This document shows positions 16,659-26,218 of a stretch of 64,000 nt of DNA, piece after piece. The position numbers and the translations under genes are program-made. Under the pieces are notes generated by a model. That model was not told the DNA's origin and ran no database searches. It saw nothing but the letters and a program-made list of their open reading frames with translations. The stretch is from Pseudomonas frederiksbergensis (GTDB lineage: Bacteria; Pseudomonadota; Gammaproteobacteria; Pseudomonadales; Pseudomonadaceae), in NCBI RefSeq assembly GCF_003732705.1, contig NZ_MOBR01000016.1, positions 97,242 to 161,241 on the forward strand. Reading direction: 5' to 3'. Each line of letters begins with the position of its first letter. Positions within the stretch are counted from its first letter, which is position 1.

Positions 16659-18005
16659 GTGTCTCTGATCGCTTCTGACCACTTCCGCATCGTTGTCGGC
16701 CTCGGCAAGAGCGGCATGTCCCTGGTTCGCTTCCTGGCGAACCGGGGCACGTCGTTTGCCGTGGCCGATACGCGGGAAAATCCACCGGAACTGGCCACGC
16801 TCAAGCGTGACTATCCGCACGTGGAAGTGCGTTGTGGCGAGCTGGACGTCGAATTCCTGTGCCGTGCCGACGAGCTCTACGTGAGCCCCGGCCTGGCGCT
16901 GGCGACCCCGGCCCTGCAGGCTGCCGCCGCCCGTGGCGTGAAATTGTCCGGTGATATCGAGCTGTTCGCGCGTAACGCGAAAGCGCCGATCGTCGCCATC
17001 AGCGGTTCCAACGCCAAAAGCACCGTCACCACCCTGGTCGGCGAGATGGCCGCTGCGGCGGGCAAGCGTGTGGCGGTCGGCGGCAACCTCGGCACGCCGG
17101 CGCTGGATTTGCTCAGCGATGACGTCGAGTTGTACGTGATGGAACTGTCGAGCTTCCAGCTCGAAACCACCGATCAGCTCAATGCCGAAGTGGCGACCGT
17201 GCTCAACGTCAGCGAAGACCACATGGACCGCTACAGCGGCCTGCCGGCTTATCACCTGGCCAAGCATCGGATCTTCCGCGGGGCCAAACAGTTTGTGGTC
17301 AACCGTCAGGACGCCTTGAGCCGTCCGCTGATGGGCGAGGGCCAGCCATGCTGGACCTTCGGTTTGAGCAAACCTGATTTCAAGGCATTTGGTATCCGCG
17401 AAGAGGAAGGCGAGAAGTACCTGGCCTTCGAATTCCAGAACCTGATGCCGGTGCGCGAGTTGAAAATTCGTGGCGCCCATAACCAATCCAATGCCCTCGC
17501 GGCACTGGCGCTGGGGCATGCCGTCGGTCTGCCGTTCGACGCGATGCTGTCGAGCCTGCGCACCTTCGCCGGCCTCGAACATCGCTGCCAGTGGGTCCGC
17601 GACCTGGACGGCGTGGGCTACTACAACGATTCCAAAGCCACCAACGTCGGCGCCGCACTGGCCGCCATCGAAGGCCTGGGCGCGGACATCGACGGCAAAG
17701 TCGTGTTGATCGCCGGTGGCGACGGCAAAGGTGCCGAGTTCAAGGATCTGCGTGATCCGGTGGCGGCCAACTGCCGCGCTGTCATTTTGATGGGCCGTGA
17801 TTCCGACAAGATCGGCGATGCCATTGGCGACGCTGTGCCGCTGATTCGCGCCGGTTCGCTGGTCGAAGCGGTGGAGCAATGCCGCGCCGCTGCGCACCCC
17901 GGCGACGTGGTGCTGTTGTCCCCGGCCTGCGCCAGTTTCGACATGTTCAAAAATTACGAAGACCGTGGTCACCAGTTCGTCCGCGCTGTGGAGGATCTGG
18001 CATGA
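16659..18005 (+). CDS. murD: UDP-N-acetylmuramoylalanine-D-glutamate ligase
   Basis: MurD adds D-glutamate to UDP-MurNAc-L-Ala. The 448-aa protein has an N-terminal Rossmann-like segment (VVGLGKSGMSLVR), the ATP loop AISGSNAKSTVTTLV near residue 113, and HRCQWVRDLDGVGYYNDSKATN-type residues in the C-terminal domain. The start is a GTG, 5 nt after the mraY stop with GAGG upstream. The stop overlaps the ftsW ATG. Confidence 0.96.
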   Translation: MSLIASDHFRIVVGLGKSGMSLVRFLANRGTSFAVADTRENPPELATLKRDYPHVEVRCGELDVEFLCRADELYVSPGLALATPALQAAAARGVKLSGDIELFARNAKAPIVAISGSNAKSTVTTLVGEMAAAAGKRVAVGGNLGTPALDLLSDDVELYVMELSSFQLETTDQLNAEVATVLNVSEDHMDRYSGLPAYHLAKHRIFRGAKQFVVNRQDALSRPLMGEGQPCWTFGLSKPDFKAFGIREEEGEKYLAFEFQNLMPVRELKIRGAHNQSNALAALALGHAVGLPFDAMLSSLRTFAGLEHRCQWVRDLDGVGYYNDSKATNVGAALAAIEGLGADIDGKVVLIAGGDGKGAEFKDLRDPVAANCRAVILMGRDSDKIGDAIGDAVPLIRAGSLVEAVEQCRAAAHPGDVVLLSPACASFDMFKNYEDRGHQFVRAVEDLA

Positions 18006-19219
18006 GCCTGCGAAATATCATCAAGCCGTATCCATCGCCAATCATCACCGGGCGCGGCATCGACCTCGATTTTCCGATGCTCGCCGGTTGTCTGGCATTG
18101 ATCGGCCTCGGGCTGGTGATGATCGCCTCGGCATCGACCGAAGTCGCCGCTGCGCAGTCGGGTAGTGCGCTGTATTACATGATTCGCCACCTGATCTACA
18201 TCGTGCTGGGCCTGGGCGCTTGCGTCATCACCCTGATGATCCCGATCGCCACCTGGCAACGCCTGGGCTGGCTGATGCTGTTGGGCGCGTTCGGTTTGCT
18301 GGTGATGGTGATCGTCCCGGGGATCGGTCGGGAAGTGAACGGTTCGATGCGCTGGATCGGCTTCAGTTTCTTCAACGTTCAGCCGTCCGAAATCGCCAAG
18401 GTGTTTGTGGTGATCTACCTCGCCGGGTATCTGGTGCGGCGCCAGAAAGAAGTGCGCGAAAGCTGGATGGGCTTCTTCAAGCCGTTCATCGTTCTGCTGC
18501 CAATGGCTGGCCTGTTGCTGATGGAACCGGACTTCGGTGCCACCGTCGTGATGATGGGTGCTGCGGCGGCGATGCTGTTCCTTGGCGGGGTCGGGCTGTT
18601 CCGGTTTTCCTTGATGGTGGTGCTGGCGGTCGCGGCGGTGGTGCTGTTGATTCAGGTGCAGCCGTATCGAATGGCGCGCCTGACCAACTTCGCCGATCCA
18701 TGGGCCGACCAGTTCGGCGCCGGCTACCAGTTGTCGCAAGCCTTGATCGCGTTCGGTCGCGGCGAATGGCTGGGCGTTGGCCTGGGTAACAGCGTACAGA
18801 AACAGTTCTATCTGCCGGAAGCCCACACAGACTTCGTGTTCTCGGTGTTGGCTGAAGAGCTGGGTGCCGTGGGTTCGCTGTGCACGGTCGCGCTGTTTGT
18901 CTTTGTGTGTATTCGTGGCATGTACATCGGCTATTGGGCCGAGAAGGCCAAGCAATTCTTCGCCGCTTATATCGCGTACGGCCTGTCGTTCCTGTGGATC
19001 GGTCAGTTCCTGATCAACATCGGGGTGAACGTCGGCCTGCTGCCGACCAAGGGTTTGACCTTGCCGTTCCTCAGCTATGGCGGCAGTTCGTTGGTGATCT
19101 GTGGTGCCTGTCTGGGCTTGTTGCTGCGCATTGAGTGGGAGAGTCGAACCCACCTGGGCAGTGAAGAGACCGAGTTCCAGGAAAGCGACTTCGCCGAGGA
19201 GTCGACCCATGGGCGCTAA
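18002..19219 (+). CDS. ftsW: Septal peptidoglycan glycosyltransferase FtsW
   Basis: FtsW is the SEDS-family glycosyltransferase that polymerises lipid II at the septum together with FtsI. The 405-aa protein has about ten membrane helices. Family features include the periplasmic loop NGSMRWIGFSFFNVQPSE near residue 113 and the C-terminal signature LPTKGLTLPFLSYGGSSL. The ATG overlaps the murD stop by 4 nt (ATGA); upstream in-frame sequence lies inside murD. The 3' end overlaps murG by 11 nt. Confidence 0.97.
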   Translation: MSLRNIIKPYPSPIITGRGIDLDFPMLAGCLALIGLGLVMIASASTEVAAAQSGSALYYMIRHLIYIVLGLGACVITLMIPIATWQRLGWLMLLGAFGLLVMVIVPGIGREVNGSMRWIGFSFFNVQPSEIAKVFVVIYLAGYLVRRQKEVRESWMGFFKPFIVLLPMAGLLLMEPDFGATVVMMGAAAAMLFLGGVGLFRFSLMVVLAVAAVVLLIQVQPYRMARLTNFADPWADQFGAGYQLSQALIAFGRGEWLGVGLGNSVQKQFYLPEAHTDFVFSVLAEELGAVGSLCTVALFVFVCIRGMYIGYWAEKAKQFFAAYIAYGLSFLWIGQFLINIGVNVGLLPTKGLTLPFLSYGGSSLVICGACLGLLLRIEWESRTHLGSEETEFQESDFAEESTHGR

Positions 19220-20279
19220 CGTATTGATCATGGCCGGCGGCACCGGTGGGCACGTGTTCCCGGCGTTGGCCTGCGCTCGCGAGTTCCAGGCCCGCGGTTA
19301 CACCGTGCATTGGCTCGGTACACCGCGCGGCATTGAAAACGATCTGGTCCCGGCGGCCGGTCTTGAGCTGCATCGCATCAACGCCAGCGGATTGCGCGGC
19401 AAGGGCAAGCTGTCGCTGCTCAAGGCGCCGTTCATGTTGCTCAAGTCAGTCTGGCAGGCGCGGGCGATCATTCGTCGGCTGCGGCCCGTCTGCGTGGTCG
19501 GCTTTGGTGGTTATGTGACCGGTCCCGGCGGCGTCGCGGCCAAACTGTCCGGTGTTCCGGTCATCGTTCACGAGCAGAACGCCGTGGCCGGTACCGCCAA
19601 TCGGTTGCTCATGCCGTTGGCCGCCCGAGTCTGTGAAGCATTCCCCGACACCTTTACCCTGTCGGACAGCCGTCGGACCACCGGTAACCCGGTGCGCACC
19701 GAACTGTTCCTCGAAACACCGCGACCAGCCCTGGCCGGTCGCAAGGCGCGTTTGCTGATCCTGGGCGGAAGCCTGGGCGCAGAACCGTTGAACAAGTTGC
19801 TGCCTGAAGCCCTGTCGCAAGTCGCCGTCGACCTGCGCCCGGAAGTGTTCCATCAGGCCGGCAAAAACCACGATGAAGTGACTGCGCAGCGCTATCGCGA
19901 GGCTGGCGTCGAGGCGCAAGTGCAGCCTTTCATCAAAGACATGGCCCAGGCCTATGGCTGGGCCGACCTGGTGGTGTGCCGTGCAGGCGCGTTGACCATC
20001 AGTGAACTGGCCGCCGCCGGTCTGCCCTCGATGCTGGTGCCTCTGCCCCATGCCATCGACGATCACCAGACCCGCAACGCCGAATATTTGGCCCGTGAAG
20101 GCGCAGCCTTCCTGATGCCGCAAAGAACGACCGGCGCCGCAGATCTTGCCGCACGCCTGACAGAGGTCCTGATGCAACCGCAACGACTCAATGACATGGC
20201 CAACGCGGCCCGCCGACTGGCGAAACCCGATGCAACCCGTAACGTTGTCGACACCTGCCTGGAGGTGGCCCATGGTTGA
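19209..20279 (+). CDS. murG: UDP-GlcNAc:lipid I N-acetylglucosaminyltransferase
   Basis: MurG converts lipid I to lipid II on the inner face of the cytoplasmic membrane. The 356-aa protein (GT28 family) begins with the glycine-rich loop MAGGTGGHVFPAL, contains a second G-rich segment (LILGGSLGAEPLN) between its two Rossmann domains, and has the donor-site signature CRAGALTISELAAAGLPS. GAGGAG lies just before the ATG, inside the end of ftsW. The end overlaps murC by 8 nt. Confidence 0.97.
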   Translation: MGANVLIMAGGTGGHVFPALACAREFQARGYTVHWLGTPRGIENDLVPAAGLELHRINASGLRGKGKLSLLKAPFMLLKSVWQARAIIRRLRPVCVVGFGGYVTGPGGVAAKLSGVPVIVHEQNAVAGTANRLLMPLAARVCEAFPDTFTLSDSRRTTGNPVRTELFLETPRPALAGRKARLLILGGSLGAEPLNKLLPEALSQVAVDLRPEVFHQAGKNHDEVTAQRYREAGVEAQVQPFIKDMAQAYGWADLVVCRAGALTISELAAAGLPSMLVPLPHAIDDHQTRNAEYLAREGAAFLMPQRTTGAADLAARLTEVLMQPQRLNDMANAARRLAKPDATRNVVDTCLEVAHG

Positions 20280-21732
20280 GAATCAGAAAGCCATTCCGCA
20301 ACCGGAAATGCGCCGCATCCGTCGCATCCATTTCGTCGGTATCGGCGGCGTGGGCATGTGCGGTATCGCCGAAGTCTTGCTGAACCTGGGCTATGAAGTG
20401 TCCGGTTCCGACCTCAAGGCTTCGCCGGTGACCGAGCGCCTGGAATCCTTTGGTGCCCACATCTATATCGGTCACCGTGCCGAGAACGCCGCGAACGCCG
20501 ATGTGTTGGTTACTTCCAGTGCCGTGAACACCTCCAACCCGGAAGTTGCCACCGCCCTGGAACGCCGGATCCCGGTGGTGCCGCGTGCCGAGATGCTCGC
20601 CGAACTGATGCGTTACCGTCACGGCATCGCCGTCGCCGGTACCCATGGCAAAACCACCACCACCAGCCTGATCGCTTCGGTGTTTGCGGCCGGTGGCCTG
20701 GACCCGACGTTCGTCATCGGCGGTCGCCTGAATGCCGCGGGCACCAATGCCCAGCTCGGCACCAGCCGCTACCTGATTGCCGAAGCCGACGAAAGCGATG
20801 CGAGCTTCCTGCACTTGCAGCCGTTGGTGGCCGTGGTTACCAACATCGACGCCGATCACATGGCGACCTACGGCGGCGACTTCAATGTATTGAAGAAAAC
20901 CTTCGTCGAGTTCCTGCACAACCTGCCGTTCTACGGTTTGGCCGTGGTGTGCCTGGACGATCCGGTGGTGCGTGAAATCCTGCCGCTGGTCAAACGCCCG
21001 ACGGTCACTTACGGCTTCGGCGACGATTGCGACGTGCGCGCGATCAATGTGCGCCAGCAAGGCATGCAGACCTTCTTCACCGTGCTGCGTCCTGATCGCG
21101 AACCGCTGGATGTCTCGGTGAACATGCCGGGCAACCACAACGTATTGAACGCCCTGGCGACCATCTGCATTGCCTCCGACGAGGGCGTCAGCGATGAAGC
21201 CATCGTCCAGGGCCTGTCCGGGTTCCAGGGGGTCGGCCGACGCTTCCAGGTCTACGGCGAACTGCCGGTAGACGGCGGCAATGTGATGCTGGTCGACGAT
21301 TACGGTCACCACCCGACCGAAGTCGCGGCTGTGATCAAAGCCGTGCGCGGTGGCTGGCCGGAGCGTCGCCTGGTGATGGTTTACCAGCCGCACCGCTATA
21401 GCCGCACCCGCGACCTGTACGACGATTTCGTCAATGTCCTGGCCGACGCCAACGTCCTGCTGTTGATGGAAGTCTATCCGGCCGGCGAAGAGCCGATCCC
21501 GGGCGCCGACAGCCGCAAGCTGTGCAACAGCATCCGCCAGCGCGGTCAGCTGGACCCGATCTACATCGAGCGCGGTGTCGACCTGGCGCCGATCGTCAAG
21601 CCGCTGTTGCGTGCCGGCGACATCCTGCTGTGCCAGGGCGCCGGTGATATCGGCGGTCTCGCACCGAAATTGTTGAACAGTCCGTTGTTCGTGGGCGCGG
21701 TTGCCGCACCCACTGTGGGGAAGTTGAAATGA
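20272..21732 (+). CDS. murC: UDP-N-acetylmuramate-L-alanine ligase
   Basis: MurC adds the first amino acid, L-alanine, to UDP-MurNAc. The 486-aa protein has the N-terminal nucleotide-binding loop HFVGIGGVGMCGIAEVL, the ATP loop AVAGTHGKTTTTSLI near residue 122, and the C-terminal VDDYGHHPTE motif typical of MurC. Its ATG lies inside the end of murG with GGAGGTG upstream, and its TGA overlaps ddlB. Confidence 0.97.
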   Translation: MVENQKAIPQPEMRRIRRIHFVGIGGVGMCGIAEVLLNLGYEVSGSDLKASPVTERLESFGAHIYIGHRAENAANADVLVTSSAVNTSNPEVATALERRIPVVPRAEMLAELMRYRHGIAVAGTHGKTTTTSLIASVFAAGGLDPTFVIGGRLNAAGTNAQLGTSRYLIAEADESDASFLHLQPLVAVVTNIDADHMATYGGDFNVLKKTFVEFLHNLPFYGLAVVCLDDPVVREILPLVKRPTVTYGFGDDCDVRAINVRQQGMQTFFTVLRPDREPLDVSVNMPGNHNVLNALATICIASDEGVSDEAIVQGLSGFQGVGRRFQVYGELPVDGGNVMLVDDYGHHPTEVAAVIKAVRGGWPERRLVMVYQPHRYSRTRDLYDDFVNVLADANVLLLMEVYPAGEEPIPGADSRKLCNSIRQRGQLDPIYIERGVDLAPIVKPLLRAGDILLCQGAGDIGGLAPKLLNSPLFVGAVAAPTVGKLK

Positions 21733-22697
21733 CTGCTGCTTACGCCAACCTCGTCTCCACCCTCGCGCCGAAAGACTTCGGCCGCGTCGCCGTGCTGTTC
21801 GGCGGCAAGAGTGCCGAGCGTGAGGTTTCCTTGAAGTCGGGCAATGCGGTTCTCGAAGCGCTTCAAAACGCTGGTGTGGATGCGTTCGGCCTCGACGTGG
21901 GCGATGACCTGTTGCAGCGTCTGCTCAACGAAAAAATCGATCGTGCCTTCATCATTCTCCACGGTCGTGGCGGTGAAGACGGCAGCATGCAGGGCCTGCT
22001 CGAATGCCTGGGCATTCCCTACACCGGCAGCGGCATCCTCGCTTCGGCTTTGGCCATGGACAAGCTGCGCACCAAGCAGGTCTGGCACAGTCTCGGGATT
22101 CCGACGCCACGCCACGCCGTACTGAGTTCCGAGGCCGATTGTATTTCGGCGGCCACGGAACTGGGCTTCCCTTTGATCGTCAAACCGGCCCATGAAGGTT
22201 CAAGTATCGGTATGGCCAAAGTGACTTCCGCGTCTGAGTTGATCGACGCATGGAAAGCGGCCAGTACCTACGATTCGCAAGTGTTGGTCGAGCAATGGAT
22301 TCAAGGTCCGGAGTTCACCATCGCCACCCTGCGTGACCAGGTGTTGCCACCGATTGCCCTGGGCACGACGCACAGTTTCTACGATTACGACGCCAAGTAC
22401 GTGGCTTCCGATACCCAGTACCGGATCCCGTGTGGCCTCGACAGCACCAAAGAAAAAGAACTGATGGACCTGACGGCGAAAGCCTGTGAGGCGCTGGGCA
22501 TCGCCGGTTGGGGCAGGGCAGACGTGATGCAGGACGCCGACGGGCAGTTCTGGTTCCTCGAAGTCAACACCGCACCGGGCATGACCGATCATAGCCTGGT
22601 GCCCATGGCAGCCCGTGCTGCCGGTCTGGATTTCCAGCAACTGGTTCTGGCCATTTTGGCCGCCAGCATTGCCGGCAACAACGAGCCGCGAGGTTAA
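21729..22697 (+). CDS. ddlB: D-alanine-D-alanine ligase B
   Basis: DdlB makes the D-Ala-D-Ala dipeptide used by MurF. The 322-aa ATP-grasp protein has the N-terminal segment VLFGGKSAEREVSLKSG, the catalytic-loop sequences HGRGGEDG and VKPAHEGSSIGM, and the C-terminal metal-binding motif FLEVNTAPGMTDHSLVP. The ATG overlaps the murC stop by 4 nt. ftsQ begins 4 nt after its own stop. Confidence 0.97.
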   Translation: MTAAYANLVSTLAPKDFGRVAVLFGGKSAEREVSLKSGNAVLEALQNAGVDAFGLDVGDDLLQRLLNEKIDRAFIILHGRGGEDGSMQGLLECLGIPYTGSGILASALAMDKLRTKQVWHSLGIPTPRHAVLSSEADCISAATELGFPLIVKPAHEGSSIGMAKVTSASELIDAWKAASTYDSQVLVEQWIQGPEFTIATLRDQVLPPIALGTTHSFYDYDAKYVASDTQYRIPCGLDSTKEKELMDLTAKACEALGIAGWGRADVMQDADGQFWFLEVNTAPGMTDHSLVPMAARAAGLDFQQLVLAILAASIAGNNEPRG

Positions 22698-22701
22698 GAC
22701 C

Positions 22702-23571
22702 ATGCAAGGCGCTCAGCTGAGACATCAGCCCTCCGCTCCACCCGGCCGCAAGCCGGTACCGCGGGGTGCCAGCCGAATGGTGGCCAAAGAGCCGATGTCT
22801 GCGCGCCTGCCGAAAGCCAATTTTGGTTTTCTGAAAGCCTTGTTCTGGCCAGTGCTGCTGGTAGCGCTGGGGTTCGGCACTTACGAAGGCGCGCAGCGGT
22901 TGCTGCCCTACGCCGACCGGCCGATCACCAAGATCAACGTGCAGGGTGATTTGAGTTACATCAGCCAGCAAGCCGTGCAGCAGCGGATCGCCCCCTACGT
23001 GGCGTCGAGCTTCTTCACCATCGACCTGGAGAGCATGCGCACCGAGCTTGAAACGATGCCATGGATTGCCCACGCCGAAGTGCGTCGGGTGTGGCCGGAT
23101 CAAGTCGTGATTCGCCTGGAAGAACAACTGCCGGTGGCCCGTTGGGGCGATGAGTCACTGTTGAACAACCAGGGCCAGGCGTTCACCCCGCGTGAGCTGG
23201 CGAACTACGAACACTTGCCACAGCTGTTCGGCCCACAGCGGGCCCAGCAGCAAGTGATGCAGCAATACCAGGTGCTGAGCCAGATGCTCAGGCCATTGGG
23301 CTTCTCGATTGCACGCCTGGAATTGCGTGAACGAGGCAGCTGGTTCCTGACCACCGGTGCCGGCAGTGCCGGCCCGGGAATCGAACTGCTGCTGGGACGC
23401 GGCAACCTGGTGGAAAAGATGCGCCGCTTCATTGCCATCTACGACAAGACGCTTAAAGAACAGATTACGAACATTGCGCGCATCGATCTGCGCTACGCCA
23501 ACGGCCTCGCTGTTGGCTGGCGGGAACCTGTAGCGCCCACGACAGCCCAACCCGCTGTCGCGAAGAATTAA
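22702..23571 (+). CDS. ftsQ: Cell division protein FtsQ
   Basis: FtsQ is the bitopic scaffold of the FtsQBL divisome subcomplex. The 289-aa protein has a basic, proline-rich cytoplasmic tail, one membrane helix (about residues 45-62), then the POTRA domain starting near ITKINVQGDLSYIS, followed by the beta domain. The ATG is 4 nt after ddlB; an in-frame upstream extension lies inside ddlB. It is followed after 15 nt by ftsA. Confidence 0.95.
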   Translation: MQGAQLRHQPSAPPGRKPVPRGASRMVAKEPMSARLPKANFGFLKALFWPVLLVALGFGTYEGAQRLLPYADRPITKINVQGDLSYISQQAVQQRIAPYVASSFFTIDLESMRTELETMPWIAHAEVRRVWPDQVVIRLEEQLPVARWGDESLLNNQGQAFTPRELANYEHLPQLFGPQRAQQQVMQQYQVLSQMLRPLGFSIARLELRERGSWFLTTGAGSAGPGIELLLGRGNLVEKMRRFIAIYDKTLKEQITNIARIDLRYANGLAVGWREPVAPTTAQPAVAKN

Positions 23572-23586
23572 GAAGAGGCAGGACCC

Positions 23587-24846
23587 ATGGCAAACGTGCA
23601 AAGCGGCAAAATGATCGTCGGTCTCGATATCGGCACCTCCAAAGTGGTGGCGCTGGTCGGCGAGGTTTCGGACGACGGCACGCTGGAAATCGTCGGGATC
23701 GGCACTCATCCGTCCCGCGGCCTGAAGAAAGGCGTGGTGGTAAACATCGAGTCCACCGTGCAGTCGATCCAGCGCGCCATCGAAGAAGCGCAGCTGATGG
23801 CCGGTTGCCGGATCCACTCGGCGTTCGTCGGCGTGGCCGGCAATCACATCCGCAGCCTGAACTCCCACGGCATCGTGGCGATTCGTGACCGTGAAGTCAG
23901 CGCCGCCGACCTTGAGCGCGTCCTCGACGCCGCCCAGGCCGTGGCGATCCCGGCGGACCAGCGGGTGCTGCACACCCTGCCGCAGGATTACGTGATCGAT
24001 AACCAGGAAGGCGTTCGTGAGCCCCTGGGCATGTCGGGCGTACGCCTGGAAGCCAAGGTCCACGTGGTGACCTGCGCCGTCAACGCCGCACAGAACATTG
24101 AAAAATGCGTGCGTCGCTGCGGTCTGGAAATCGACGACATCATTCTCGAGCAACTGGCCTCGGCCTATTCGGTTCTGACCGACGACGAGAAAGAGCTGGG
24201 CGTGTGCCTGGTGGACATCGGCGGCGGCACCACCGACATCGCGATCTTCACCGAAGGCGCGATCCGTCACACCGCGGTGATCCCGATTGCGGGCGATCAG
24301 GTGACCAACGACATCGCCATGGCGTTGCGCACTCCGACCCAGTACGCCGAAGAAATCAAGATTCGCTACGCCTGCGCCCTGGCCAAACTGGCCGGTGCCG
24401 GTGAAACCATCAAGGTGCCAAGCGTTGGCGACCGTCCACCCCGCGAGCTGTCCCGCCAGGCCCTGGCCGAAGTGGTCGAGCCGCGTTACGACGAGCTGTT
24501 CACGCTGATCCAGGCCGAACTGCGTCGCAGCGGCTACGAAGACCTGATCCCGGCCGGCATCGTGCTGACCGGCGGTACGTCGAAGATGGAAGGCGCGGTC
24601 GAGCTGGCCGAAGAGATTTTCCACATGCCGGTTCGTCTGGGCGTGCCGCACGGCGTCAAGGGTCTGGATGACGTGGTCCGCAACCCGATTTATTCCACTG
24701 GCGTTGGCTTGTTGATGTATGGCCTGCAAAAGCAGTCCGACGGGATTTCGTTCTCGGGCATCAGCAGCCGCGACAGTTACAGCAATGAAGAAGCCAAACC
24801 CGCCTTGCTCGATCGCATCAAGAGCTGGGTACAAGGCAACTTCTAA
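23587..24846 (+). CDS. ftsA: Cell division protein FtsA
   Basis: FtsA is an actin-like ATPase that tethers FtsZ filaments to the membrane and recruits the divisome. The 419-aa protein has the phosphate-1 motif IVGLDIGTSKV, the phosphate-2 motif LVDIGGGTTDIAIF, and the adenosine motif IVLTGGTSKMEG. It ends in an amphipathic membrane-targeting helix (LLDRIKSWVQGNF). AAGAGGCAGG precedes the ATG. A 66-nt gap separates it from ftsZ. Confidence 0.97.
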   Translation: MANVQSGKMIVGLDIGTSKVVALVGEVSDDGTLEIVGIGTHPSRGLKKGVVVNIESTVQSIQRAIEEAQLMAGCRIHSAFVGVAGNHIRSLNSHGIVAIRDREVSAADLERVLDAAQAVAIPADQRVLHTLPQDYVIDNQEGVREPLGMSGVRLEAKVHVVTCAVNAAQNIEKCVRRCGLEIDDIILEQLASAYSVLTDDEKELGVCLVDIGGGTTDIAIFTEGAIRHTAVIPIAGDQVTNDIAMALRTPTQYAEEIKIRYACALAKLAGAGETIKVPSVGDRPPRELSRQALAEVVEPRYDELFTLIQAELRRSGYEDLIPAGIVLTGGTSKMEGAVELAEEIFHMPVRLGVPHGVKGLDDVVRNPIYSTGVGLLMYGLQKQSDGISFSGISSRDSYSNEEAKPALLDRIKSWVQGNF

Positions 24847-24912
24847 AGAATTACCGCAACACCGCAACAAACGCAGTAGGCGAAAAAACTAGAGAATGTA
24901 AGGAGAGGGAAA

Positions 24913-26106
24913 ATGTTCGAACTCGTAGACAACATCCCCGCAAGCCCGGTTATTAAAGTTATCGGTGTTGGCGGAGGCGGCGGCAACGCTGTCAACCACA
25001 TGGTCAAGAGCAACATTGAAGGCGTTGAATTCATCTGCGCCAACACTGATGCCCAGGCGCTGAAATCCATCGGCGCGCGGACCATCCTGCAATTGGGTAC
25101 CGGTGTGACCAAAGGTCTGGGCGCCGGCGCCAACCCTGAAGTAGGTCGTCAGGCCGCTCTCGAAGACCGTGAGCGCATTGCCGAAGTCCTGCAGGGCACC
25201 AACATGGTGTTCATCACCACGGGCATGGGCGGTGGTACCGGTACCGGTGCTGCGCCGATCATTGCCGAAGTGGCCAAGGAAATGGGGATCCTCACCGTTG
25301 CGGTGGTGACCCGTCCGTTCCCGTTCGAAGGCCGCAAGCGTATGCAGATCGCCGACGAAGGTATCCGTCTGCTGTCTGAAAGCGTCGACTCGTTGATCAC
25401 CATTCCCAACGAGAAGCTGCTGACCATCCTCGGTAAAGACGCGAGCCTGCTGTCGGCTTTCGCCAAGGCTGACGATGTACTGGCCGGTGCCGTTCGCGGT
25501 ATCTCCGACATCATCAAGCGTCCGGGCATGATCAACGTCGACTTTGCCGACGTACGGACTGTCATGAGCGAAATGGGCATGGCGATGATGGGCACTGGCT
25601 GTGCCAGCGGTCCGAACCGTGCACGCGAGGCCACCGAAGCGGCCATTCGCAACCCGTTGCTCGAAGACGTGAACCTGCAAGGTGCACGCGGCATCCTGGT
25701 GAACATCACCGCCGGTCCTGACCTGTCCCTGGGTGAGTACTCCGACGTGGGTAGCATCATTGAAGCCTTCGCTTCCGAGCACGCGATGGTCAAGGTCGGT
25801 ACCGTTATCGATCCAGACATGCGCGACGAGCTGCACGTGACCGTCGTTGCCACGGGTCTGGGCGCGAAAATCGAGAAGCCTGTGAAGGTTATCGACAACA
25901 CCATGCACACTTCCGTGGCATCGCAACCGCAGCAACAAGCGCCTTCGCGTCAGGACGCGCCTGCTGTTAACTACCGTGACCTGGACCGTCCGACCGTCAT
26001 GCGCAACCAGGCTCAGGCCGGTGCTGCGACTGCCGCGAAGATGAATCCGCAAGACGATTTGGATTACCTGGACATCCCGGCTTTCCTGCGTCGTCAGGCT
26101 GATTGA
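24913..26106 (+). CDS. ftsZ: Cell division protein FtsZ
   Basis: FtsZ is the tubulin-like GTPase that forms the division ring. The 397-aa protein shows IGVGGGGGNAVNHM near the N-terminus, the tubulin signature GGGTGTGAAPII near residue 107, and the T7-loop region NVDFADVRTVM. After a variable linker rich in Q and A comes the conserved C-terminal peptide LDYLDIPAFLRRQ, which binds FtsA and ZipA. A very strong site (AAGGAGAGGG) precedes the ATG, fitting its high synthesis rate. Confidence 0.98.
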   Translation: MFELVDNIPASPVIKVIGVGGGGGNAVNHMVKSNIEGVEFICANTDAQALKSIGARTILQLGTGVTKGLGAGANPEVGRQAALEDRERIAEVLQGTNMVFITTGMGGGTGTGAAPIIAEVAKEMGILTVAVVTRPFPFEGRKRMQIADEGIRLLSESVDSLITIPNEKLLTILGKDASLLSAFAKADDVLAGAVRGISDIIKRPGMINVDFADVRTVMSEMGMAMMGTGCASGPNRAREATEAAIRNPLLEDVNLQGARGILVNITAGPDLSLGEYSDVGSIIEAFASEHAMVKVGTVIDPDMRDELHVTVVATGLGAKIEKPVKVIDNTMHTSVASQPQQQAPSRQDAPAVNYRDLDRPTVMRNQAQAGAATAAKMNPQDDLDYLDIPAFLRRQAD

Positions 26107-26137
26107 TGGAATGTATCAGGGCTATGAAGGTGATTGG

Positions 26138-26166
26138 TGTTCAGCAAAGGCGTGGTCTGCTATTAT
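26138..26166 (+). promoter_or_regulatory. Weak candidate promoter before lpxC
   Basis: The 112-nt ftsZ-lpxC gap contains TATTAT (26161-26166) with TGTTCA 17 nt upstream (26138-26143). The -10 is good and the -35 poor. A separate lpxC promoter is expected from the gap length, but this match alone is weak. Confidence 0.35.
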
Positions 26167-26218
26167 CGCCAGCCTTTGTTGATACCAGTTCGCAATTTGC
26201 GCTGAAGCGGCCCAAGCC